Assembly (NCBI GenBank): GCA_002331575.1 | Contig: DCZG01000112.1 | Coordinates: forward strand, 1 to 11,756 | Source of the DNA: Atopobium sp. UBA2090 | GTDB taxonomy: Bacteria > Actinomycetota > Coriobacteriia > Coriobacteriales > Atopobiaceae | Length of the DNA stretch: 11,756 bases | Direction: 5' to 3' | Made by a program: the position numbers and the translations under genes | In this document: positions 5,144 to 11,756 of the stretch, in pieces | Layout: every line of letters begins with the position of its first letter | How positions within the stretch are numbered: the stretch's first letter is position 1 | Notes under the pieces: generated by a model | Database searches by the model: none | Seen by the model: only the letters and a program-made list of their open reading frames with translations | Told to the model about the DNA's origin: nothing

Positions 5144-6184
5144 TCATGCCGAGATGAGCGCCTGGTCTCGGTATTCCTTCGGGGTCATCCCAAATCGGTC
5201 TGAGAACTTCCGGTAGAAGAAGCTCATGTTGGCATAGCCCACCCTCGAGGCGACCTCCTCGACGGAGATGGACGAGTTCGAGAGGAGTCGAGCCGCCGTG
5301 TTGAGTCGCTGCGTCTGGACGAGCGGCTTGAACGACTGCCCCGTCTGCTCCTTGAGCATGGTGGTGAGGTAGTTCGGATTTACCGCGAAATGCTCCGCAG
5401 TGCTTTCGAGCGTGCAATCGCGATAGTTCTTCTCGATGTAGGCCAGGACGGGCAGTATCGAGAAGCGACCCCCTTCTTTGGTCTCACTGAAGTAGTCGCG
5501 TCGGTAGACGTTGATGAGCTCGTTGATGATGAGGGACAGCAGATTGTCGACGATGCTCTCGGAGTTGAGAGAGGGGTCAAGAATTTCGCATACGAGCTCG
5601 TTGAAGAAGAGTGGAACGCGATGGCTGTCGCTTGAATGAAAGATGATATAGCTGTTGTGTCTTGCACTGTCGTTGATTGCATTGACGAAGAACTCGGAGA
5701 GGATGCTCTTCCTTGCGAGCCGATTGAAGAAGCTCGCGTTTAGATAGCTCTTCTCGACAACCAGGGAGAGGTAGATGTCATCCTCCCCAAGTGGCTCGAT
5801 GGAATGGGGGACGTTAGTGTCAATGAGTATGACCTCGCCTTTGATAAGGTCATAGGTCGAATCGTTGACGTGCTGGCGGCAGGTGCCGGAGAAGACGTAT
5901 CCAAATTCGATCCAGTTGTGAACGTGCATCGGATGATACTGGAAGCGGGTCGTCTTCTTTACGTGCAGGAGCGTTGCGGTGTCAATGTCGGGCGAGCTGG
6001 GGACCTCATCCAACATCCGTTCCATCCGCTCGGTCGAGAGAACGAACGAATCAATCCCGTTGACAACCCGTTTTGGTCTTCCCTCGAATACGTTTGCCGC
6101 GTTACCTCTCAGGTTCTCTTCCTCGCTCGGCGAATGCCGAAAAAGTCGGGAACTCAGCTCTTCAGGTTCCAAGGGACCCTCCAT
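5144..6184 (-). CDS. AraC-family transcriptional regulator with cupin sensor domain
   Basis: This 346-residue regulator has the AraC/XylS layout. A variable N-terminus (1-70) is followed by a cupin-like sensor domain with HPMHVHNWIEFGYVFSG (84-100) and GEVILIDTNVPHSI (116-129). A helical linker follows, and the C-terminus has two helix-turn-helix units. The first is around 257-280 (TLESTAEHFAVNPNYLTTML). The second is 307-334, ending in the family signature VGYANMSFFYRKFSDRFGMTP. Such cupin-AraC proteins sense sugars and activate catabolic genes. The glycoside hydrolase unit is divergent from it, so that unit is the likely target. The start is uncertain: ATG 6184 has no Shine-Dalgarno site, while the TTG four codons later (6172) follows GGAGGG by 4 nt. 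A weak -10, TAGTAT (minus strand, near 6219-6224), lies upstream. Confidence 0.9.
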   Translation of the reverse strand: MEGPLEPEELSSRLFRHSPSEEENLRGNAANVFEGRPKRVVNGIDSFVLSTERMERMLDEVPSSPDIDTATLLHVKKTTRFQYHPMHVHNWIEFGYVFSGTCRQHVNDSTYDLIKGEVILIDTNVPHSIEPLGEDDIYLSLVVEKSYLNASFFNRLARKSILSEFFVNAINDSARHNSYIIFHSSDSHRVPLFFNELVCEILDPSLNSESIVDNLLSLIINELINVYRRDYFSETKEGGRFSILPVLAYIEKNYRDCTLESTAEHFAVNPNYLTTMLKEQTGQSFKPLVQTQRLNTAARLLSNSSISVEEVASRVGYANMSFFYRKFSDRFGMTPKEYRDQALISA

Positions 6185-6376
6185 TCGATGGGGCGATTGG
6201 CCAGCGGGTGTGCTGAGGAGATACTACATCGAGCACTGAAGTATGGTCATCCATCTCGTGAAGTGCCGTTCTTTTCAGCGCGGGCAGCAGATGGCATTCT
6301 GATACCAACGTCGTGGTCAGGGCCCGGATGCGACGGACAACGGCATCGCACTGATTCCAACACGGGAGGTATCACG
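6185..6376. promoter_or_regulatory. Divergent regulatory region, AraC gene / hydrolase unit
   Basis: This 192-nt gap must hold the promoters of both divergent units and probably the AraC operators. On the plus strand TTGGCC (6197-6202) and GATACT (6220-6225) are 17 nt apart, a weak promoter with 4 of 6 matches in each box. On the minus strand TAGTAT faces the AraC gene. TGAAGT occurs twice 22 nt apart (6237 and 6259), the spacing of two helical turns expected for paired AraC half-sites, but the match is short and may be chance. Confidence 0.35.
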
Positions 6377-6454
6377 ATGGCAAGCAGCTACGACAGCATG
6401 ATCAAAGGCCCCTTGGATTTGTCACTGGCGGAGAAGAAAGAGGAACGGCGATGA
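6377..6454 (+). CDS. 25-residue micro-ORF coupled to the hydrolase gene
   Basis: GGGAGG (6364-6369) lies 7 nt before ATG 6377. A 25-codon frame begins MASSYDSMIKGPLDLSLAEK and ends KKEERR, and its stop overlaps the next start as ATGA (6451-6454). The ribosome binding site and the overlap are good signs that it is translated and that reinitiation feeds the hydrolase. The peptide is hydrophilic, with no membrane segment and no run of one amino acid as in attenuation leaders. It could be a true microprotein, a coupling leader, or the front end of a deleted larger gene such as a transporter. The last option is attractive because no sugar transporter is present in this locus. The frame also extends upstream to 5804 antisense to the AraC gene, but that part is a shadow. 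Confidence 0.55.
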   Translation: MASSYDSMIKGPLDLSLAEKKEERR

Positions 6455-9150
6455 GTGACGAGACTTCGAGAATCGAGCGAGTGCTGGCCGGGAAGGCCGA
6501 GAATCACATCGCCCCGTTCCTTTGGATCCACGGCGAGGACGATGAGTCCCTTCGCGAGGAAATAGCTCGCATACAGGATTCCGGCATTGGCGCCCTGTGC
6601 GTCGAGGCTCGTCCCCACAAGGACTTCGGCGGTCCGGGTTGGTTCCATGACCTGGAAGTTATTCTCGACGAATGCCGTACGCGTGGTATGGGGATGTGGC
6701 TTCTCGACGACTCCCACTTCCCGACGGGGTTTGCCAACGGCGAGGTGATGAGGAACCATCCTGAGCTTTGCAAGAAGCACCTCAAGCTCACGACGTTCGA
6801 CCTCGTGGGACCCGTCGAGTCTGCTGGCGTGAACCTCAAGTACTGTGTTGGCCCTGGAGACGTGGTCCTAGCGGTGCTGCTCCAGAGGCGCATCGGTTTC
6901 GGTGAGATGAATCCAGACGAGACCATCGACGTCACCGCATCCGTCCACTCCTATGACGACTACAACACGGGCCGTCCCAACGTGAATCCGATCGGCGATG
7001 CTCTGCCTGGTGTGCAGGGCGCCTGCACGACAGTATCGTTTGATGTTCCCGATGGAGACTGGTGTCTGAACGTTCTCACCGTGAGCTTCAGCGGCGGTGA
7101 GAAGGAGACCGAGGGGTACCTCAATCCCATAGACCCCGCGGCCACCCAAGTCCTGCTCGATACCGTCTACCAGCCCGTCTATGAACACTTCTCTGCCGAC
7201 TTCGGTAAGACCTTCAGGGGGTTCTTCTCTGACGAGCCGCGCTTCGGCAACATCCATGGCTCCGAGGACGCCTCAATCGGACGCAATCCCGCCATGCCGC
7301 TCCCGTGGCGCGATGACCTCGCGGGCCTTCTCGCCACCGAATGCGATGGGGGTATCCTCGGCGGCCTCGATGCCGAGGGGATTATGCCCTACCTCCCTCT
7401 GCTCTTCTCGGGGGAGGGGGTCGAGGCCCATGCAATTCGTTTCGCATACATGGAGCTCGTGAGCAGGCTCTACTCAGAGAACTTCGACCAGGTCATAGCG
7501 ACCTGGTGCCATGGACATTCGGTCGAGCACATCGGCCACACGATCGAGGACAATGACGCGTGCGCTCGTCTGGGCTACGGAGCAGGCCACTTCTACCGTG
7601 CCATGGCGAATGCCGACATGGCAGGCATCGACGTCGTCATCCAGCAGCTGATGCCCGGTCAGGACAAGGGGATGTACCAGGCATTCCATAAGCCTGGTTG
7701 GGATGGCGAATTCTTCACCTACCTGCTTGGCAAGCTTGGCGGGTCCCTCGCGCACATCGACCCCAAGAAGCGCGGTCGCTGCATGGCGGAGGTCTTTGGT
7801 GCCTACGGCTGGGCAGAGGGCAACCGTCTTGCCAAGTGGATCTGCGACTACATGCTGGTGCGTGGCGTGAACGAGCTCGTACCCCACGCGTTCGACCCCG
7901 CGCCGTTCCCAGACGGGGATTGTCCCCCTCACTTCTGGGCGCACGGGCACAATCCGCAGTATCCCGAGTTCAAGCTGCTCATGGGCTATGCGAACAGGAT
8001 GTGCGACCTGCTTTCGGGAGGCATCCACGTGGCTCCCGTCGCACTGCTCTTCCATGCGGAGGCAGAGTGGTCGGGCGAGTATTCGTCGGCTCAGAGGCCT
8101 GCTGCCGAGCTTGCTCGCGGACAGGTGGACTATGACGTCGTCTCTCGCGACTACCTGCTCGGTGCGGACTGCGCCAACGGGAGCCTGCATATCAACGGCG
8201 AGACATTCCGGGCCCTGGTCGTTCCCTTCTCGGAGGCGCTGCCTCAGGACCTTCTCGCCAGAATCGTCGAGTTCGCGGACTCCGGCCTGCTCGTCTACTT
8301 CGTGGACGGTCTTCCCCTGCGCACGTCCGAAGGCATCGATCCTCAGAACCTCGCCGAGAAGGTCACCACACGTTGCAAGGTCGTCTCGACAGAGGGGCTT
8401 GTCTCGACGTTGCGTGCCGACGGCGTTTCCGAGCTCTCCGTTTCGGAAGACTCACCCTATCTGCGGTATTACCACTACCGTCACGAGGATGCGGACCTCT
8501 ACCTGTTCGTGAACGAGCACCCTGGAACTCGTGTCATCACCAAGGTCATGGGTGCCGAGAGCGGCACGACCTACGTTTACGATGCCTTCGAGAACACGCT
8601 CGTCCCTGATGACGATGCCTTCACGCTCGACCTTCCTCCGTATGGGTCGCGACTGGCCGTGGTGAGTCACACGATCGTCAGTGGTGCATCGGATGCCCGG
8701 GCCGCATTCTGCATCTCGGAGACGATGGAGCTCGGTCCCTGCGAACTTACGCTCGCGCCCATGGAGTCGTGCTGCAAGGAGTGGGGGAGCCCGATTGCCC
8801 TTGATAAGCCCGTCTACGTGAGTTCGATGGTGGGATATGAGGGATTTGCCGGTCGTATCCGCTATCGCTTCTCGGCCGTGCTCGACGCAGCCCAGGCCAG
8901 CAGTTCGGCACGCCTGGCACTTGGTGGCGTGAGGGAAGGCGCGACCGTTACGGTCAACGGGACCCCAGTCGGTACCAGGATCGTCCCGGATTATGTCTTC
9001 TGCCTGGGTGACGCCCTCGTTGAAGGGGAGAACGAGATTCTCGTCGAGCTCAACACGACCCTCGGCCGCGCGATGAATGACTTCATGAGCCAGTTCATGC
9101 CCGTTGAGCCCACTGGTATGACGAAGGCCATTCTCGAGCTTGGCGAGTAG
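6451..9150 (+). CDS. Putative glycoside hydrolase, GH106-like with jelly-roll C-terminus
   Basis: This 899-residue protein resembles the large gut-bacterial glycosyl hydrolases related to GH106 alpha-L-rhamnosidases. A TIM-barrel-like N-terminus has APFLWIHGEDDESLREEI (21-38), VEARPHKDFGGPGWFHD (51-67) and WLLDDSHFPTGFANG (83-97). GFFSDEPRFGN (258-268) and CMAEVFGAYGW (444-454) are conserved-looking acidic motifs; Glu262 and Glu447 are the best candidates for catalytic residues. A middle domain (about 520-690) follows. The C-terminus is a jelly-roll module with VTVNGTPVG and EGENEILVELNTTLGRAMND (roughly 800-890). There is no signal peptide, so it acts on an imported oligosaccharide in the cytoplasm. 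AGGA (6441-6444) lies 6 nt before the ATG, which also overlaps the micro-ORF stop. The substrate is unknown; rhamnosides are only a family-level guess. It is probably under control of the divergent AraC protein. Confidence 0.8.
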   Translation: MSDETSRIERVLAGKAENHIAPFLWIHGEDDESLREEIARIQDSGIGALCVEARPHKDFGGPGWFHDLEVILDECRTRGMGMWLLDDSHFPTGFANGEVMRNHPELCKKHLKLTTFDLVGPVESAGVNLKYCVGPGDVVLAVLLQRRIGFGEMNPDETIDVTASVHSYDDYNTGRPNVNPIGDALPGVQGACTTVSFDVPDGDWCLNVLTVSFSGGEKETEGYLNPIDPAATQVLLDTVYQPVYEHFSADFGKTFRGFFSDEPRFGNIHGSEDASIGRNPAMPLPWRDDLAGLLATECDGGILGGLDAEGIMPYLPLLFSGEGVEAHAIRFAYMELVSRLYSENFDQVIATWCHGHSVEHIGHTIEDNDACARLGYGAGHFYRAMANADMAGIDVVIQQLMPGQDKGMYQAFHKPGWDGEFFTYLLGKLGGSLAHIDPKKRGRCMAEVFGAYGWAEGNRLAKWICDYMLVRGVNELVPHAFDPAPFPDGDCPPHFWAHGHNPQYPEFKLLMGYANRMCDLLSGGIHVAPVALLFHAEAEWSGEYSSAQRPAAELARGQVDYDVVSRDYLLGADCANGSLHINGETFRALVVPFSEALPQDLLARIVEFADSGLLVYFVDGLPLRTSEGIDPQNLAEKVTTRCKVVSTEGLVSTLRADGVSELSVSEDSPYLRYYHYRHEDADLYLFVNEHPGTRVITKVMGAESGTTYVYDAFENTLVPDDDAFTLDLPPYGSRLAVVSHTIVSGASDARAAFCISETMELGPCELTLAPMESCCKEWGSPIALDKPVYVSSMVGYEGFAGRIRYRFSAVLDAAQASSSARLALGGVREGATVTVNGTPVGTRIVPDYVFCLGDALVEGENEILVELNTTLGRAMNDFMSQFMPVEPTGMTKAILELGE

Positions 9151-9183
9151 GTCTCGCGGGACTCCGCATCCTGGGTGCCAGAG

Positions 9184-9249
9184 CTCCTCCGCGTGTCGAT
9201 TGACGTGAAGTCGACTCGAAGTCGTACACTTCGCGGAACACACGAGGAG
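9184..9249. repeat. Large imperfect inverted repeat over a promoter
   Basis: The outer arms CTCCTC...GTGT (9184-9196) and ACAC...GAGGAG (9238-9249) pair imperfectly. The inner arms are stronger: CGTGAAGTCGACT (9204-9216) pairs with AGTCG (9220-9224) and, after a 3-nt bulge, ACTTCGCG (9228-9235), around a CGA loop. The structure spans the predicted -35 and -10 boxes, which suits an operator, and the left arm shares the 10-mer CCGCGTGTCG with the inverted repeat at 5018-5081. A hydrolase-operon terminator is a second possibility, though there is no T tract. Confidence 0.55.
9200..9230 (+). promoter_or_regulatory. Promoter-like element before a 27-codon ORF
   Basis: TTGACG (9200-9205) and TACACT (9225-9230) resemble -35 and -10 boxes. 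Their 19-nt spacing is longer than ideal, as is common for activator- or MerR-controlled promoters. A start near 9237 would give a short leader with the strong ribosome binding site at 9245-9254. Confidence 0.4.
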
Positions 9250-9261
9250 GGGAGAGACACG

Positions 9262-9345
9262 ATGATTTGCCAGGTAGGAGGGAGAGAAGACCGCGCTTTG
9301 CGCCTTGTCGTTCGAGAAGAGATACTCTGGACAGCGACCTTGTGA
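9262..9345 (+). CDS. 27-residue short ORF, leader or gene stump
   Basis: GAGGAGGGGAG (9244-9254) places a very strong ribosome binding site 7 nt before ATG 9262, and a promoter-like element lies 32 nt upstream. The frame starts MICQVGGREDRALRL and ends ILWTATL at TGA 9343-9345. It has no recognisable domain. A promoter and such a good ribosome binding site for only 27 codons are unusual. The gene may have lost its body by deletion, or the ORF may be a true small protein or leader. Nothing else is readable between 9346 and the tetR promoter at 9429. Confidence 0.4.
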   Translation: MICQVGGREDRALRLVVREEILWTATL

Positions 9346-9428
9346 AAGTGGCTGCTCCTCGGGGTGGCGTCCCGCGACCTACTCCATCGTGACATGACCA
9401 GGCAGCTTCCCCCGCCATCCCTCTCATG

Positions 9429-9456
9429 TTGCGCACCTGGGGAAAGCAGCTAAAAT
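9429..9456 (+). promoter_or_regulatory. Promoter of the tetR-family gene
   Basis: TTGCGC (9429-9434) and TAAAAT (9451-9456) are 16 nt apart, with the latter matching the -10 consensus at 5 of 6 positions. The -10 box overlaps the first copy of the repeated 18-bp box (9452-9469), so a bound repressor would block this promoter directly. That fits autoregulation by the TetR protein. Confidence 0.6.
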
Positions 9457-9469
9457 TGTCCACGTAAAA
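9452..9469 (+). promoter_or_regulatory. Box A: AAAATT-N5-CGTAAAA, likely TetR operator
   Basis: AAAATT (9452-9457), five bases, then CGTAAAA (9463-9469). This is the first of three copies with identical 5-nt spacing and near-identical halves. It lies across the -10 and start region of the tetR-family gene. Confidence 0.55.
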
Positions 9470-9488
9470 TAACGAGCAGGGGGCGATC

Positions 9489-10163
9489 ATGGGCGAATAC
9501 TCCGTAAGCGCTGCCACGCGTAACGCAATCTATCGCGCTTCGAGGACCCTCTTTTACATGAAGGGCATCGACGACACCTCTTGCAGAGACATCGGCGACG
9601 CGGCGAATGTGAACAAGAGCCTCATCAGCTATCACTTCAAGTCGAAGAGCGCGATTGCGGAATTGGTCCTGAGGGACTTTGTCAAGAGCATGGTTGATGC
9701 GGTGGAGGAGCGCTGGGGCACCGATGTGAGCGAGCATGCCGTTCGAGACACGCTCGTCGAGTTGATGATGTTCAGGCTCCTCTCCACGAACCACAGCATC
9801 TGTCGCTTCTATTACGAAATCCAGTCCGAGGCCTTCACTTTCGAGGACTCGACCTTTGAGATCCAGATCAACGTGATGAGAGAATATGCCGCAGACTGCG
9901 GCGTCGAGATTTCCGAATCCCAGTTGAACACTGTCACGGCGATGGTCCAGGGAACGGAGCGCGAGCTTGTCAGGCTGGTCTTCTGCGGCTTGCTCAACGA
10001 GAGCATCGAGGACATGGTCCGTCGTGACGTCTCCTGCTGCTTCTTTCTCATCGGCGCGGAGAGCGACCAGGTCCAGCGCTGGATTGACGATGCCTTCCGT
10101 CTGGCCGAAGGGCTGACGATGGTTTGCGATGACACGTTTACGTGCAGAATCGTGAACGTCTGA
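9489..10163 (+). CDS. TetR-family transcriptional regulator
   Basis: This 224-residue protein has the TetR DNA-binding domain: a first helix, ATRNAIYRASRTLFYMKGID (9-28), and then the helix-turn-helix TSCRDIGDAANVNKSLISYHF (30-50) with the family's ending YHFKSKSAIAELV. The remainder (about 65-224) is the all-helical ligand and dimer domain, where families do not resemble each other, so the ligand cannot be read. ATG 9489 follows AGGGGG (9478-9483) by 5 nt. Repeated operator-like boxes at its own promoter and before the permease unit suggest that it represses both itself and the transporter, with the transported amino acid or a product as the likely inducer. That link is inference. The 162-nt gap to the next ORF makes a separate promoter likely. 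Confidence 0.9.
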   Translation: MGEYSVSAATRNAIYRASRTLFYMKGIDDTSCRDIGDAANVNKSLISYHFKSKSAIAELVLRDFVKSMVDAVEERWGTDVSEHAVRDTLVELMMFRLLSTNHSICRFYYEIQSEAFTFEDSTFEIQINVMREYAADCGVEISESQLNTVTAMVQGTERELVRLVFCGLLNESIEDMVRRDVSCCFFLIGAESDQVQRWIDDAFRLAEGLTMVCDDTFTCRIVNV

Positions 10164-10211
10164 GCATCGTGTTCCCCATGGACCGGGCATCAGTCTGACC
10201 CCTGTCGAAAT

Positions 10212-10229
10212 AAAATTGACCGCGTATAA
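10212..10229 (+). promoter_or_regulatory. Box B: AAAATT-N5-CGTATAA, likely TetR operator
   Basis: AAAATT (10212-10217), GACCG, then CGTATAA (10223-10229). The 5-nt spacing is the same as in boxes A and D. It lies 8 nt upstream of the TTGACA box of the predicted permease promoter. Confidence 0.55.
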
Positions 10230-10237
10230 GATTCATG

Positions 10238-10267
10238 TTGACATCTCGCTTTTCTCGGACGTATCCT
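10238..10267 (+). promoter_or_regulatory. Promoter of the permease unit
   Basis: A perfect -35 box TTGACA (10238-10243) is followed after 18 nt by TATCCT (10262-10267), a 4-of-6 match to the -10 box. The start would be near 10274, about 50 nt before the next ribosome binding site. Boxes B and D flank it on either side, an arrangement suited to repression by two bound dimers. A second possible -10, TATAAA (10304-10309), would start transcription inside the ribosome binding site and is less likely. Confidence 0.5.
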
Positions 10268-10278
10268 CCTCTTAGAAA

Positions 10279-10308
10279 TTGTACGCAAACAAAATTATTA
10301 GCGTATAA
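10279..10308 (+). promoter_or_regulatory. Box D with added left arm: symmetric operator
   Basis: AAAATT (10291-10296), ATTAG, then CGTATAA (10302-10308) is the third box copy. On its left, TTGTACG (10279-10285) is a 6-of-7 inverted match to CGTATAA, also 5 nt from the AAAATT core. This gives a symmetric TTGTACG-N5-AAAATT-N5-CGTATAA. It suggests that the core is an AT centre flanked by two half-sites and that boxes A and B keep only one strong arm. Confidence 0.55.
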
Positions 10309-10325
10309 ATAGCTAAGGAGAGGCT

Positions 10326-10571
10326 ATGGGAGCTCAGCCTAATCTGAGGCGGGGCGTTCACCTTCTAACCATGAACGGCCGAAAGCTCTATCGGTTCAGG
10401 GGACCCGAGAGAAGGCTCAACGCGCGGAAGGCGAGGAGCTCCTCGTCCAGTCACGTGGATTCCAAGTGCGATGAGCAACAGACGTGCCACACAAGCCGAG
10501 CTCGGTGTCTCCGTCGCCGCATCAGACCCTCGCATCCTGCTGCTCGTTTCAGCGCTAATCACGGTGAATGA
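10326..10571 (+). CDS. Doubtful 81-residue Arg-rich ORF before the permease
   Basis: AAGGAG (10315-10320) lies 5 nt before ATG 10326, and the frame closes with TGA overlapping the permease start (ATGATG), so the signals at both ends look genuine. The product does not: about one residue in five is Arg, a run of five Ser lies near residue 40, and no domain is visible. This is typical of a frame read out of register. In the +1 frame, the second half (from ATG 10471) reads more naturally, with a hydrophobic stretch RILLLVSALITV, and stays open to 10611. A frameshifted or decayed small gene, or a leader that couples translation to the permease, are both possible. Confidence 0.3.
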   Translation: MGAQPNLRRGVHLLTMNGRKLYRFRGPERRLNARKARSSSSSHVDSKCDEQQTCHTSRARCLRRRIRPSHPAARFSANHGE

Positions 10572-11756
10572 TGACAATGGCGGCGGGGGAGAAGAAGCTT
10601 GGCGGTTTTGATGCGCTCATGCTCTTGGTGTGCGGCATTCTGTTTGCTGATGCCGTTGCCACGAACTCATCGGCAGGGGTTTCCTCTCTCAGCTGGTGGC
10701 TCATATTAGGCGTGCTCTACATGATTCCCATGGGGCTCATCATCGGTGAGCTCTCAAGCGTCCTACCGAACGAGGGAGGCATCTACGTCTGGGTCTATGA
10801 GAGCCTCGGGCCGAAGTGGGCGGCTCTCGTCTCGTGGATCTTCTTCGCGTGTGGCCTGTTCGTCCCCGTGTCCTCGTTCGTCATGTGCAGTGACATCCTG
10901 TTCACTCTGTTCTATCCACAGGCCACGCTGTTCGCACGCATCGGGGTGGCAATCGCCCTCATATGGTTGCTCGCGCTCGCATCCATGCTACCCATGGCCG
11001 ACTCGTCGTGGTTGACTGACCTCGCCGGACTAATCAAGCTCGGCATATTCGCGCTTGCCTTTGCCGCGGGAGTCTACTATCTGGCGAAGGGAAACACGAT
11101 GGCGAACGACGTCTCGCTCGAGACGCTCGCCCCCTCGTTTGACCAAGGTCTCGTGTACCTTCCCGTCATTGTGTATTGCTGTACGGGCATGGAGCTCGCC
11201 TCAGCGTCAGCCGAGCAGATGGACAATCCCGCAAAGATGCTTCCGAAGGTCGTCATTGGCGTCGCCTTTCTCACCATCGTCCTCAACACCCTTGCGGGCT
11301 GGGGAATGCTAGTCACCGTGCCCGTAGATGACATTGATCTCAACCTGGGAATCCTCCGCCTCGTTCAGAAGGCGTTCGGATCCTCGATTCTCTATCGCGC
11401 CGTGGGCGCCTGCTCGCTGTTCGTGATCTTCGCCCAATGCCTGGTCTGGATGGTCGGCGATAACCGCGGTACGTGCGAGAGCGCGAAGAGCGGGGAGTTG
11501 CCAGCCTTCCTGGCAAAAGAGGCGAACTCTCAGCCCCTGGGTGCGGTCCTGGCAACGAGCGTCTGCGGCACGGTTTTCCTTCTCCTGTACGCACTTGTCG
11601 CTGACAGTGCATCCGATCTGTTCTTCAGCCTTCTGAGCTGCGGCGTTATCGGGAGCGTCTTCCCCTACATCCTCATGCTCATCGGCTATCAGCGGCTTCG
11701 CAAACGTGGCTTTATGGACGGACACGATGGCTTCCGAGCCCCCTTTGGCATTGCTC
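10568..11756 (+). CDS. APC-superfamily amino acid permease (3' end outside the window)
   Basis: At least 396 residues of a membrane transporter of the amino acid-polyamine-organocation superfamily (AA_permease_2 type, glutamate:GABA antiporter-like). The first helix begins after LGGFDALMLLVCGILFADAV. MGLIIGELSSVLPNEGGIYV (about 59-78) carries the classic GELSS-x-P-x-xGG-Y stretch between helices 2 and 3, followed by SWIFFACGLFVPVSSFVM. YCCTGMELASASAEQMDNP (about 213-231) is the helix 6 unwound segment and following loop with ExxDNP, diagnostic of the family. About ten hydrophobic helices are visible before the end at FRAPFGIA. ATG 10568 follows an in-frame stop and overlaps the TGA of the 81-codon ORF; ATG 10577 is an alternative, as neither has a clear Shine-Dalgarno site. 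The substrate cannot be read. Control by the nearby TetR protein is likely. Confidence 0.88.
   Translation, partial: MMTMAAGEKKLGGFDALMLLVCGILFADAVATNSSAGVSSLSWWLILGVLYMIPMGLIIGELSSVLPNEGGIYVWVYESLGPKWAALVSWIFFACGLFVPVSSFVMCSDILFTLFYPQATLFARIGVAIALIWLLALASMLPMADSSWLTDLAGLIKLGIFALAFAAGVYYLAKGNTMANDVSLETLAPSFDQGLVYLPVIVYCCTGMELASASAEQMDNPAKMLPKVVIGVAFLTIVLNTLAGWGMLVTVPVDDIDLNLGILRLVQKAFGSSILYRAVGACSLFVIFAQCLVWMVGDNRGTCESAKSGELPAFLAKEANSQPLGAVLATSVCGTVFLLLYALVADSASDLFFSLLSCGVIGSVFPYILMLIGYQRLRKRGFMDGHDGFRAPFGIA

Noticed and set aside
5088..5155. Short plus-strand ORF MATRVILYLGS... after the large inverted repeat
   Set aside because: About 20 codons, no ribosome binding site, and overlaps the end of the AraC gene.
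5804..6376. Plus-strand ORF antisense to the AraC gene
   Set aside because: It mirrors the GC-rich codon positions of the AraC gene. Only its last 26 codons, from 6377, have their own ribosome binding site and were kept.
8452..9243. Minus-strand ORF of 263 codons opposite the hydrolase
   Set aside because: A shadow of the hydrolase reading frame with His/Arg/Gly-rich composition and no domain.

Overview
The window looks like accessory DNA from a high-GC, Shine-Dalgarno-using bacterium. GC-rich third codon positions, the gut-type glycoside hydrolase and the AraC/TetR/APC content suggest an actinobacterium of the Coriobacteriia type (Olsenella/Collinsella-like). That placement is inference from style; no rRNA or other marker gene is present.

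Region 1 (1-793) has no convincing protein gene. It holds two tandem nested palindromes (96-221) and then a compact promoter-hairpin-terminator cassette (319-429) that could encode a roughly 75-nt RNA. Region 2 (794-2738) is a tight two-gene unit: a complete ClpP-type serine peptidase with an intact Ser/His/Asp triad, and a soluble VirD4/TraG-type ATPase without N-terminal membrane segments. No relaxase, other type IV secretion gene or Clp ATPase is visible here. Region 3 (3065-4079) holds an unrecognised 225-residue protein and a RelE/ParE-type toxin. Directly before the toxin only about 23 codons of what may have been its antitoxin remain.

Region 4 (4144-4993) is a class I SAM-dependent methyltransferase with an extended -10 promoter and a structured leader. 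A 64-nt nested inverted repeat separates it from the convergent region 5 (5144-9150). That region is an AraC-family sensor/regulator transcribed divergently from a 25-codon micro-ORF, which overlaps by ATGA the start of an 899-residue cytoplasmic glycoside hydrolase (GH106-like, jelly-roll C-terminus). The arrangement suggests a sugar-responsive catabolic unit controlled by the AraC protein.

Region 6 (9185-9345) is a promoter-like element embedded in a large hairpin, with a strong ribosome binding site but only a 27-codon ORF. It is either a leader or the stump of a deleted gene. Region 7 (9429-11756) is a TetR-family regulator followed by an APC-superfamily amino acid permease that runs off the window. 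A repeated 18-bp box, AAAATT-N5-CGTAWAA, lies over the tetR promoter and twice upstream of the permease unit, so a TetR-controlled transporter regulon is the likely reading. Between the last box and the permease is an Arg-rich 81-codon ORF of doubtful status that is ATGA-coupled to the permease.
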